Of a stretch of DNA of 11,779 nt, positions 1-8,098 are shown one piece after another (position 1 is the stretch's first letter; each line of letters opens with the position of its first letter). Origin of the DNA: Betaproteobacteria bacterium (lineage in GTDB: Bacteria > Pseudomonadota > Gammaproteobacteria > Burkholderiales > Burkholderiaceae_C); assembly GCA_009918225.1 (NCBI GenBank), contig RGEP01000035.1, positions 1 to 11,779 of the forward strand, in the 5' to 3' direction. Both the position numbers and the translations under genes were made by a program. The notes under the pieces were generated by a model. That model worked only from the letters and a program-made list of their open reading frames with translations, was not told the origin of the DNA and did not search any database.

Positions 1-1476
1 GCCGTGCTTTATGCCGTGCTTTGTGCCGGACTGATGGCCCCGGCGGGTCCTGCCCATGCCGACACCCTGGTGGTCGGCTCCAAGCGGTTTACCGAAAGCT
101 ACATCTTGGGCGAACTGGTGCGGCAGCGCTGGATAGAGCAAGGCCTGGCGGCCGAACACCGACAAGGCCTGGGCAACACCGCCATCGTGGAGCAGGCCTT
201 GCGGGCTGGGCGCATCGATGTGTACCCCGAATACACCGGCACCATCCTGCGTGAGATTTTGCAAAGGCCCCAATCGCAGGCGACCCTGGCTGAACTCAAC
301 ACTTGGCTGGCCCCACGCGGCTTGAAGGTGGGCGTGCCGCTGGGCTTCAACAACAGCTATGCGCTGGCCCTGCGGGCCGACCGCGCCGCGGCACTGGGGC
401 TGCGCCGCATCAGCGACTTGGCGGCCCTGCCTGCAGCCCAGCAGGCGGCCCTGCGCACCGGCTTCAGCGCCGAGTTCACCGCCCGCGCTGACGGTTGGCC
501 CGGGCTGCGAGAGCGATACGGCCTGCAGCTGCAAGCCGGCCGCGGCCTAGACCACGGCCTGGCCTATGCCGCGCTGCAGCGCGGCGAAGTGGACGTGGTG
601 GACGCCTACTCCACCGACGCCGCGGTGCACCGTCTGGGCCTGGTCTTGCTTGAAGACGACCTCGGGGCCTTCCCGCGCTACGACGCGGTGCTGCTGATGC
701 GCCTGGGTGTGGACGAGTCCCCACTGCAGCACTTGGCGGGCCGATTCACTGAGGCTGCGATGGCCGAGCTCAATGGCCGGGCTGAGGGTGGCGAAACTTT
801 TGAGGCAGTGGCGCGCTCGGCCCTGGCGGCACTGGCGGGGCCTGTCGGCACAGCGCCACCCGCAGCCTCATTCGCGTCTCGGCTCTTCGCGCCCGACCTG
901 CCGCGCCTCTTGGCCGAACACGCCGCCTTGGTGCTGGCCTCCACCGGCCTGGCGGTGCTGCTGGGTCTGGCGCTGGGCCTTGCGGCACAGCGCAGGCCCC
1001 GTTGGGGCGGGTTGATCTTGGGCGCGGTGGGCTTGCTGCAAACCATCCCCTCATTGGCGCTGCTGGCGGCCCTCATCGCCGCCTTGGGGCGCATCGGCAC
1101 CGTGCCGGCGCTGATCGCGCTGTTCTTGTACGCCTTGTTGCCGGTGGTCAGTGCCACGCAAGCGGCTTTGAGCCAGGTTCCGCCGGGGCTGCGGCAAGCC
1201 GGCTTGGCCCTGGGCCTGCGCCCCATACAGGTGCTGTGGCATGTGGAACTGGCCTTGGCACGGCCGGTGATTACCGCTGGCGTGGGAACGGCCGCGGTGA
1301 CAGGCGTGGGAACGGCCACCGTAGCGGCTTTTGTTGGCGCAGGCGGCTTGGGCGAGCGGATCGTGGCTGGGTTGGCGGTCAACGACGCGGCGCTGATGAT
1401 GGCCGGCGCCGTGCCCGCAGCCGTGATGGCCCTTGCGGTGCAGGCCTTGTTTAAGCGGCTGCAGGCACTGAACTGA
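1..1476 (+). CDS. Osmoprotectant-type ABC transporter, fused substrate-binding and permease protein (5' end cut by window)
   Basis: Imports a quaternary-amine type solute (glycine betaine, choline or carnitine class) across the inner membrane with a separate ATPase that is not in this window. Counting from the GTG at 4, residues 1-19 look like the end of a signal peptide (cleavage after AHA). Residues 20 to about 280 form the binding domain, with the family motifs GSKRFTES (25-32), YPEYTGT (74-80) and AYSTDA (201-206). From about 300 to 490 there is a membrane permease domain with QTIPSLALLA (346-355), a degenerate EAA loop (398-426) and GAGGLGE (445-451). The leader after GTG4 has no positive charge, and the frame is open back to base 1, so the true start is probably upstream. 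The order is binding domain first, permease second. It converges on the GGT-like gene with 36 bp between stops. The family is clear; the exact solute cannot be told. Confidence 0.88.
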   Translation, partial: AVLYAVLCAGLMAPAGPAHADTLVVGSKRFTESYILGELVRQRWIEQGLAAEHRQGLGNTAIVEQALRAGRIDVYPEYTGTILREILQRPQSQATLAELNTWLAPRGLKVGVPLGFNNSYALALRADRAAALGLRRISDLAALPAAQQAALRTGFSAEFTARADGWPGLRERYGLQLQAGRGLDHGLAYAALQRGEVDVVDAYSTDAAVHRLGLVLLEDDLGAFPRYDAVLLMRLGVDESPLQHLAGRFTEAAMAELNGRAEGGETFEAVARSALAALAGPVGTAPPAASFASRLFAPDLPRLLAEHAALVLASTGLAVLLGLALGLAAQRRPRWGGLILGAVGLLQTIPSLALLAALIAALGRIGTVPALIALFLYALLPVVSATQAALSQVPPGLRQAGLALGLRPIQVLWHVELALARPVITAGVGTAAVTGVGTATVAAFVGAGGLGERIVAGLAVNDAALMMAGAVPAAVMALAVQALFKRLQALN

Positions 1477-1489
1477 AGCGCCGGGATGC

Positions 1490-1525
1490 GGCGGCTGATC
1501 GAGTGGAGGCGATCAGAAAGCCGCC
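1490..1525. terminator. Stem-loop between convergent gene ends
   Basis: CTGATCG (1495-1501) pairs with CGATCAG (1510-1516) around an 8-base loop. The stem continues as GGCGG (1490-1494) with CCGCC (1521-1525) after a 4-base bulge. It lies between two convergent stop codons and includes the stop of the GGT-like gene. There is no T tract on either side, so it may act as an mRNA 3' end stabiliser or a weak terminator rather than a classical intrinsic terminator. Confidence 0.4.
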
Positions 1526-3120
1526 ACCGCGCCGTTGGAACGGGGATCGAAGCCGCCTTCGAGCACGCCATTGGCGTGGTGCATCAACAGGCCGGCGTGG
1601 CCCACCGCTTCGTCCCAAGCCCCGATGGTTTCCACCTCATGGCCCCACTGGCGCAACTGCGCCACCACCTCAGGAGCCCATCGGGATTCCAGCTTGAGGG
1701 TGTCGCTGGCATTGCCCCAGGTGCGGCCCAGCAACCAACGTGGACGCGAAATGGCCAGCTGCGGGTGGTCACCGAAGTGGCGCACGCGGTTGAATACGGT
1801 GGCCTGGGTTTGCGGCTGACCATCTCCGCCCATCGTGCCGTACACCATGAAGCGGCCGTCGCCGAACTCGGCCAGGGCAGCGTTGAGGGTGTGGAAGGGT
1901 TTCTTCAGCGGCTCCAGGGTGTTGATGTGCCCGGGCTGCAGGCTGAAGCTGCAGCCGCGGTTCTGCCAGTTCACGCCGGTATGGGGCAGCACCACCCCGC
2001 TGCCGAACTCATGGTAGATGCTCTGAATAAAGGACACCGCCACGCCCTGCCGGTCGATCACCCCCATCCAGATGGTGTCGCCGGGCTCGGTGCGCCGCCC
2101 CCAGGGCAGCGCGCGCTGAGGGTTGTAGTCGGCCACGAGGCTGTCGAGGAAGGCCGGCGCCAGCAGGTCTTGCGCGCGCAGCTTCATGAAGGCACGGTCG
2201 GTGACGTGCGCATCGCGCACCTTGAAGGCGCGCTTGGTGGCTTCCACCTGGGCATGCACGAAGGCAGCGCTCTCAGCGCCTTGCCGCCAATCCTGCACCT
2301 GGAGCATGCGCTCCATGAGGCCCAGGATCATCAGCGAGACCACACCCTGAGAGGGCGGAACCATGTTGTGCAGCCGCGCGCCGTGGGCGTGCAGCACCAG
2401 CGGGTCGACCAGGCTGGCCTGGTGGCTGCGAAGGTCCTCCAGGTCCAAGGGGCTGCCCACGGCCTGAAGTTCGGCGGCCATTTCTCGCGCCAGGGCGCCG
2501 CGGTAAAACTCGTCGGTGCCTTTGGCGGCCAGGCGCTGCAGGGTGGCCGCCAGCCGCGGCTGCTTGAACCACTGGCCCGGCTGCGGCACCGCACCACCGG
2601 GCAGGAAGGTTTCGCTAAAGCCCGGCGCGTGCTCAATATCGGCCCGCTTGGCCGCGGTGAGGGCGCTTTGGCTGAGGGTGGTGGGCATGCCGCTGCGGGC
2701 ATGGTGAATGGCATCAGCCAAGAGGCGAGACAGGGGCAGCCGGCCACCCAGGGACTGCTGGGACAAGCGATGGGCCGCACCCCAGCCGCTGACGGTGCCC
2801 GCCACGGTCAGCGCAGCCACCCCGCCGCGAAAGGGAATGCTGCCCGTGATGCCGCGCTTCGCATACCACTGGCGCGTGGCCGCGCGCGCGCTGCGGCCGC
2901 TGGCGTCAATGCCCCCGGGCACACCATTGGGGCCCCGGATCACCCAAAAACCGTCGCCCCCGATGGCGTTCATGTGCGGGTACACCACGGCAATGGTGGC
3001 GGCCGCAGCGACCATCGCTTCCAAGGCGTTACCGCCCTCGCGCAAGACATCAACAGCCGACTGCGCCGCCAGGGAGTGGGGGGCCACGGCCATGCCGCGG
3101 GTGCCGTAAACGGATTGCAT
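1513..3120 (-). CDS. Gamma-glutamyltranspeptidase-like Ntn hydrolase
   Basis: A 535-residue proenzyme of the gamma-glutamyltransferase superfamily, which cuts itself to expose an N-terminal threonine nucleophile. The cut should fall between D348 and T349 in PGDTIWMGV, leaving a large subunit (1-348) and a small one (349-535). Other family marks are NAIGGDGFW (51-59), TVAGTVSGW (105-113), GTMGGDGQPQTQ (428-439) and the C-terminal DPRSNGAV (525-532). There is no signal peptide, so it is probably cytoplasmic, unlike classical periplasmic GGT. The stretch IDASGRSARAAT (71-82) lacks the usual DFRE-AP pattern whose arginine binds the glutamate carboxylate in GGT. Together with the GTMGGDGQPQ motif this points towards the YwrD/HpxW-like branch (HpxW is an oxamate amidohydrolase). 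The start ATG at 3118-3120 has no strong Shine-Dalgarno and lies 23 bp after the peptidase stop, which suggests coupling. Family is sure; substrate is unknown. Confidence 0.85.
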   Translation of the reverse strand: MQSVYGTRGMAVAPHSLAAQSAVDVLREGGNALEAMVAAAATIAVVYPHMNAIGGDGFWVIRGPNGVPGGIDASGRSARAATRQWYAKRGITGSIPFRGGVAALTVAGTVSGWGAAHRLSQQSLGGRLPLSRLLADAIHHARSGMPTTLSQSALTAAKRADIEHAPGFSETFLPGGAVPQPGQWFKQPRLAATLQRLAAKGTDEFYRGALAREMAAELQAVGSPLDLEDLRSHQASLVDPLVLHAHGARLHNMVPPSQGVVSLMILGLMERMLQVQDWRQGAESAAFVHAQVEATKRAFKVRDAHVTDRAFMKLRAQDLLAPAFLDSLVADYNPQRALPWGRRTEPGDTIWMGVIDRQGVAVSFIQSIYHEFGSGVVLPHTGVNWQNRGCSFSLQPGHINTLEPLKKPFHTLNAALAEFGDGRFMVYGTMGGDGQPQTQATVFNRVRHFGDHPQLAISRPRWLLGRTWGNASDTLKLESRWAPEVVAQLRQWGHEVETIGAWDEAVGHAGLLMHHANGVLEGGFDPRSNGAVAAF

Positions 3121-3143
3121 CGTGTGGTCTCGCTTGAGGTGGG

Positions 3144-5216
<2,073 letters not shown>

Positions 5217-5311
5217 GGTCAGCTCGGCATGATCCAAAACCGCGCAGCTTACGCGAGCCGGGGGCCCTTGGCGGGCCTATGCGGGAATGTCCGAGCTTGG
5301 CCCCCGCTGCA

Positions 5312-5335
5312 GCACGGCGCCCCGAGGCGCTGTGC
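5312..5335. other. Hairpin between arsR and the S9 peptidase gene
   Basis: GCACGGCGCC (5312-5321) faces GGCGCTGTGC (5326-5335) around the 4-base loop CCGA: nine Watson-Crick pairs and one G-T/A-C position. It starts 12 bases after the arsR stop in the direction of arsR transcription. No T tract follows in either direction, so it is a candidate 3' end or attenuating structure, not a proven terminator. The rest of the 131-bp gap up to the peptidase start shows no convincing promoter. Confidence 0.3.
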
Positions 5336-5347
5336 CCAAACCGGCGC

Positions 5348-5725
5348 TCAGCGTTGCGAAGAGAGCAAGAGCCGATCGCTCGTTTCGACCCCGTCGACCG
5401 CATCCAACTCGATGGCCATCTGGGTGCACACGGCGCGGCACAGCGTGGCCACCCGTTCGCTTTGCAAGCGATAGAAGATCTGCGTGCCCTCGCGCCGCTT
5501 GGCCAGGATGCCGCTGCGGTACAGCGTGCCCAGGTGCTGGGACATATTGGGCTGGGTGGTGTCGATCAGCTCCAGCAGCTCGGTCACGTTCTTTTCCTGC
5601 TGGCACACCGCACTGATGATCTTCAGCCGCACCGGCGTGGCCAGGATGGAAAACAGCTCTGCGGCGGACTCGAAGACGCGGTCTTGGTCGAGTTCGGGTT
5701 CGCTGTCAACGTGGGCGGTGGGCAT
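5348..5725 (-). CDS. ArsR/SmtB-family repressor, likely sulfur-responsive regulator
   Basis: A 125-residue winged-helix DNA-binding protein. The recognition helix lies at about 56-74 (TTQPNMSQHLGTLYRSGIL) and the wing at 75-86 (AKRREGTQIFYR). The classical ArsR metal site (ELCVC-type) is absent: the same place reads EKNVTEL (44-50). Three cysteines remain: C41 at the end of the helix before EKNVTEL, and C96 and C100 in the last helix (VATLCRAVC). A pair of cysteines in these two helices is typical of the persulfide-sensing branch (SqrR, BigR, YgaV and sox-linked SoxR), and the neighbours, fccAB and sox genes, fit that role. By inference it represses genes until reactive sulfur forms a bridge between cysteines. 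An operator-like element lies 12 bp upstream of its ATG (5723-5725), suggesting autoregulation. There is no clear Shine-Dalgarno. The family is sure; the ligand is inferred. Confidence 0.88.
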   Translation of the reverse strand: MPTAHVDSEPELDQDRVFESAAELFSILATPVRLKIISAVCQQEKNVTELLELIDTTQPNMSQHLGTLYRSGILAKRREGTQIFYRLQSERVATLCRAVCTQMAIELDAVDGVETSDRLLLSSQR

Positions 5726-5736
5726 GTCAGCAGTCT

Positions 5737-5754
5737 ATTCGAAACCATGGATAT
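5737..5754. promoter_or_regulatory. Candidate operator 1, ATTCGA-N7-GATAT, upstream of arsR
   Basis: The plus strand reads ATTCGA, seven bases, GATAT, beginning 12 bases before the arsR start codon. The same pattern with the same spacing occurs at 6236-6253 in front of the cytochrome gene. It covers a weak candidate arsR promoter on the minus strand: -35 TTGCCG (5771-5776), 17-bp spacer, -10 TATCCA (5748-5753). A repressor bound here would block arsR transcription. Confidence 0.45.
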
Positions 5755-5798
5755 GTGCCGCCGGGCTTGGCGGCAATGCCAGACGGCCGGCGCTACGG

Positions 5799-6206
5799 CT
5801 AGGGCCTGGCCTTGGGTTCGGCCCTGGGGTCGCCCTTGGTCGACTTTGGGGTTTCAAACCGGTAATGGTCTCGGTCCAAGACTGCTGCCACGGCGGTGAC
5901 CTCTTCAGGGAACAGGCCCATGTTCAATTCGGTGCTGCAGTAGTCCACCATGCCCCGCAACAGACCGGCGGTGTTCACCTTGCCCTGGGGACGGTAGATG
6001 GCGCTGCCGTTTCCGCCCACCCGGCGTGTGTGGCAAGCCGTGCACTGGTGCTCGGCCATCAGCTTTTCTCCCAAAGCCAAGTCTGCACCGCGAAACAAGA
6101 GACCCGTTTGCGCCGACGCGGCCGTACCGACCACGGCACAGGCGCACAAGGTGAGGCCACTCAGGGCTGCCAGGGCGCGATGGCCGAGCATGGGAAGGGT
6201 TTTCAC
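5799..6206 (-). CDS. Small monohaem c-type cytochrome of unassigned role
   Basis: A periplasmic electron carrier of about 135 residues from the GTG at 6204-6206 (130 from the ATG at 6189-6191; neither has a good Shine-Dalgarno). The signal peptide ends at about residue 32 (ASA before QTG). The single haem site is CTACH (C55, C58, H59). M96 in the stretch STELNMGLFPEEV is the likely sixth ligand. The tail after about 118 is polar and probably disordered. It lies between the arsR regulator and the divergent fccAB pair, with an operator-like element and a fair sigma70 promoter in front, so it is probably induced with sulfide oxidation. It may accept electrons from flavocytochrome c or the Sox enzymes, but this is inference. 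It is not similar enough to SoxX, SoxE or SoxD by eye for a gene name. Confidence 0.8.
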   Translation of the reverse strand: MKTLPMLGHRALAALSGLTLCACAVVGTAASAQTGLLFRGADLALGEKLMAEHQCTACHTRRVGGNGSAIYRPQGKVNTAGLLRGMVDYCSTELNMGLFPEEVTAVAAVLDRDHYRFETPKSTKGDPRAEPKARP

Positions 6207-6235
6207 GATTGGCAGTGTGACAAGGGCGCCGGTAG

Positions 6236-6253
6236 ATTCGATTCGACTGATAT
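6236..6253. promoter_or_regulatory. Candidate operator 2, ATTCGA-N7-GATAT, upstream of the cytochrome c gene
   Basis: The plus strand reads ATTCGA, seven bases, GATAT, identical in pattern and spacing to 5737-5754. It starts 30 bases upstream of the cytochrome start codon and overlaps the predicted start point and the edge of the -10 box of that gene. A second overlapping ATTCGA at 6241-6246 makes a short tandem. The fccA start is about 125 bp away on the other side, so one site could serve both directions. Confidence 0.45.
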
Positions 6254-6280
6254 TTAACGCCAGGCCGCCGCACTTGGCAA
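6252..6280 (-). promoter_or_regulatory. Candidate sigma70 promoter of the cytochrome c gene
   Basis: On the minus strand TTGCCA (plus 6275-6280) is followed after 17 bases by TTAAAT (plus 6252-6257): five of six and four of six matches to the consensus boxes. Transcription would start near 6245, inside the operator-like element, leaving a leader of about 40 bases. For fccA on the plus strand only a weak -10-like CACAAT (6343-6348) is seen, with no good -35. Confidence 0.4.
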
Positions 6281-6363
6281 GCCCTGCACAAGGCCGCAGC
6301 ACTCAGAACCAGCCTTGCGCCCATCGGGGGTTTTCCTTCGCCCACAATAGCGCGGTTTCAACC

Positions 6364-6369
6364 AAGGAG
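6364..6369 (+). promoter_or_regulatory. Ribosome binding site of fccA
   Basis: AAGGAG, nine bases before the ATG at 6379-6381. It decides this start over the longer open frame that continues upstream. Confidence 0.75.
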
Positions 6370-6378
6370 TTTCCACCC

Positions 6379-6699
6379 ATGAGCCTGTTGCGAACCCTGG
6401 CGGTGGCCTGCCTGGCCCTGTCGTCCCACTGGGCAGCCGCCCAGACCGATGTGAACCTGGCCCGCAACCTGGCGGCCACCTGCGCCAACTGCCACGGGAT
6501 CAACGGGCAAGTGGTGGGCAAGGATGTGAAGCCCCTGGCCGGCGTGCCCGCAGCCAACATCGTGGGCCTGATGGCCGCCTACAAGGCTGGCGCCATTCCC
6601 AACACGACCATCATGCACCAGATCGCCAAGGGCTACACCGACGACCAGATCAAACTGATCGCCGGCTACTTCGCTGCCCAGAAGCCGGCTCAGAAGTGA
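6379..6699 (+). CDS. fccA: Flavocytochrome c sulfide dehydrogenase, cytochrome subunit (SoxE/FccA type)
   Basis: The haem subunit of the periplasmic sulfide dehydrogenase. It takes electrons from the FAD of FccB and passes them to soluble cytochromes. The protein has 106 residues, a signal peptide of about 21 (AAA before QTD), one haem site CANCH (C35, C38, H39) and M79 in NTTIMHQIAKGY as likely axial ligand. It is thus a monohaem class I cytochrome, as in Chlorobium-type enzymes, and not the dihaem subunit of Allochromatium. The C-terminal helix (YTDDQIKLIAGYFAAQ) is typical of the c553 fold. The gene starts after a strong AAGGAG and ends 11 bp before fccB, so the two are co-translated. An alternative would be a free c553-type carrier, but the neighbour makes the subunit role likely. 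Confidence 0.87.
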   Translation: MSLLRTLAVACLALSSHWAAAQTDVNLARNLAATCANCHGINGQVVGKDVKPLAGVPAANIVGLMAAYKAGAIPNTTIMHQIAKGYTDDQIKLIAGYFAAQKPAQK

Positions 6700-6710
6700 A
6701 GGAACGCACC

Positions 6711-7994
6711 ATGACGACGAACACCCTTTCCCGCCGCCGCCTGCTGGGCGCCGGCTCAGCCTTGGCCGGTTTGTCCCTGGCCGGATGCGCCAGCACCGCT
6801 TCGGGCCCCTCCATCGGCCGCGTGGTGGTCATCGGCGGCGGTTTCGGTGGCAGCACCGCCGCGCACTACCTGAAGATGTGGGGCGGCAACATCGACGTGA
6901 CGCTGGTGGAGCGAAACGCCAGCTTCATCTCCTGCCCCATCTCCAACCTGGTGTTGGGCGGCTACAAGCAAATGGGTGACATCACCAAGGGCTACCAGGG
7001 CTTGCGGGCCATGGGAATCAAGGTGGTGCAAGGCGAAGTCACCGCCATCGACGCTGCAGCCAAGCGGGTTCGGCTGGCCGACGGCACCCAACTGCCCTAC
7101 GACCGCCTGGTGGTTTCACCCGGTGTGGACTTCATGAACGAAGCAGTGGCCGGCCTGGCCACGCCGGCCGCGCAAGCCAAGTTTCTGCACAGCTGGAAAG
7201 CCGGCCCACAAACCGTGGCGCTGCGCAAGCAGCTCACCGATATGCGCGATGGCGGTGTGGTGGCCATCTCCATCCCCAAGGCGCCCTACCGTTGCCCGCC
7301 CGGGCCCTATGAACGGGCCTGCATGGTGGCGGCCTACCTCAAGGAACACAAGCCCAAGAGCAAGGTCTTGGTGCTTGACGGCAACCCGGAGATCGTGTCC
7401 AAGAAGGGCTTGTTCGAAAAGGCCTTCAAGGACCGCTACAGCGGCATCCTGGAGTACCGCGCCAACGCCGAGCTTCGCGAAGTGGACGCCGGCAACAGCG
7501 TGGCCAAGCTTGAGTTTGAAGATGTAAAGGCTGATGTCATCAATGTGATCCCGCCGCAGCGGGCCGGCGACATTGCGCGCAACGCAGGCCTGATCAATGC
7601 CAACAACCGCTGGGTGAACGTGAACTGGTTGAGCATGGAGTCCACCGCGGTAGCCGGCATCCACGTGCTGGGTGACGCCACCATGAGCGCCCCGGCCATG
7701 CCCAAGTCGGGCCATATGGCCAACCAACATGCCAAGGTGGCGGCTGCGGCCATCATCAACCAGCTGCAGGGCCTGCCGGTAAACCCCACACCGGTGGTGA
7801 TGAACACCTGCTACAGCTTCGTCTCCAAGACGGAGGTGGTGCACGTGGCCTCGGTGCACCAGTACAACGCCGAGCAGAAGACCTTTGTGCCGGTACAGGG
7901 TGCAGGCGGTGTGTCGGCTGCGGCCAGCGAGATCGAAGGGCGTTACGCGCTGAGCTGGGCCGACAACATCTGGACCGACATGCTGCGGGCTTGA
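6711..7994 (+). CDS. fccB: Flavocytochrome c sulfide dehydrogenase, flavoprotein subunit (FccB/SoxF)
   Basis: Oxidises sulfide to sulfur or polysulfide in the periplasm and hands electrons to FccA. From the ATG at 6711 (AAGGAA six bases ahead) it has 427 residues. The N-terminus carries a Tat motif SRRRLLG (7-13) and then LAGC (23-26), which could be a lipobox. The FAD-binding GGGFGG is at 42-47. C75 in SFISCPISN matches the cysteine that binds FAD covalently, and C195 (PYRCPPGPYER) with C367 (NTCYSF) match the redox disulfide of the family. GDATMSAPAMPKSGHMANQ (321-339) is the second FAD motif, and a C-terminal FCSD flavin-binding domain runs from about 357 to the end (WADNIWTDML). All key residues are present, so it should be active. 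A GTG at 6696 in the same frame overlaps the fccA stop and is less likely as start. Confidence 0.94.
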   Translation: MTTNTLSRRRLLGAGSALAGLSLAGCASTASGPSIGRVVVIGGGFGGSTAAHYLKMWGGNIDVTLVERNASFISCPISNLVLGGYKQMGDITKGYQGLRAMGIKVVQGEVTAIDAAAKRVRLADGTQLPYDRLVVSPGVDFMNEAVAGLATPAAQAKFLHSWKAGPQTVALRKQLTDMRDGGVVAISIPKAPYRCPPGPYERACMVAAYLKEHKPKSKVLVLDGNPEIVSKKGLFEKAFKDRYSGILEYRANAELREVDAGNSVAKLEFEDVKADVINVIPPQRAGDIARNAGLINANNRWVNVNWLSMESTAVAGIHVLGDATMSAPAMPKSGHMANQHAKVAAAAIINQLQGLPVNPTPVVMNTCYSFVSKTEVVHVASVHQYNAEQKTFVPVQGAGGVSAAASEIEGRYALSWADNIWTDMLRA

Positions 7995-8053
7995 GCCAGC
8001 CCCCAGGGGCGGGCGCGCCAGGGCCAAGCACAAGAGCTGCGCCACTGGCCATC

Positions 8054-8077
8054 AAAGGGCACCTTCGGGTGCCCTTT
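8054..8077. terminator. Bidirectional intrinsic terminator between fccB and soxB
   Basis: AAAGGGCACC, loop TTCG, GGTGCCCTTT: a perfect 10-bp stem with a stable tetraloop. The stem ends in AAA/TTT, so a short T run follows the GC-rich part in both directions. It lies in the 104-bp gap between two convergent genes (stops at 7994 and 8099) and should end both transcripts. Confidence 0.85.
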
Positions 8078-8098
8078 GTCGCTCTGCGCTCTTGGAGC

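Noticed and set aside
5799..6302. N-terminally extended cytochrome from a GTG at 6302
   Set aside because: It would include the predicted promoter and operator and spoil the signal peptide; the GTG at 6206 or ATG at 6191 gives a normal leader.
7116..8045. Open frame on the minus strand opposite fccB
   Set aside because: Antisense shadow of fccB; FccB motifs are complete on the plus strand.
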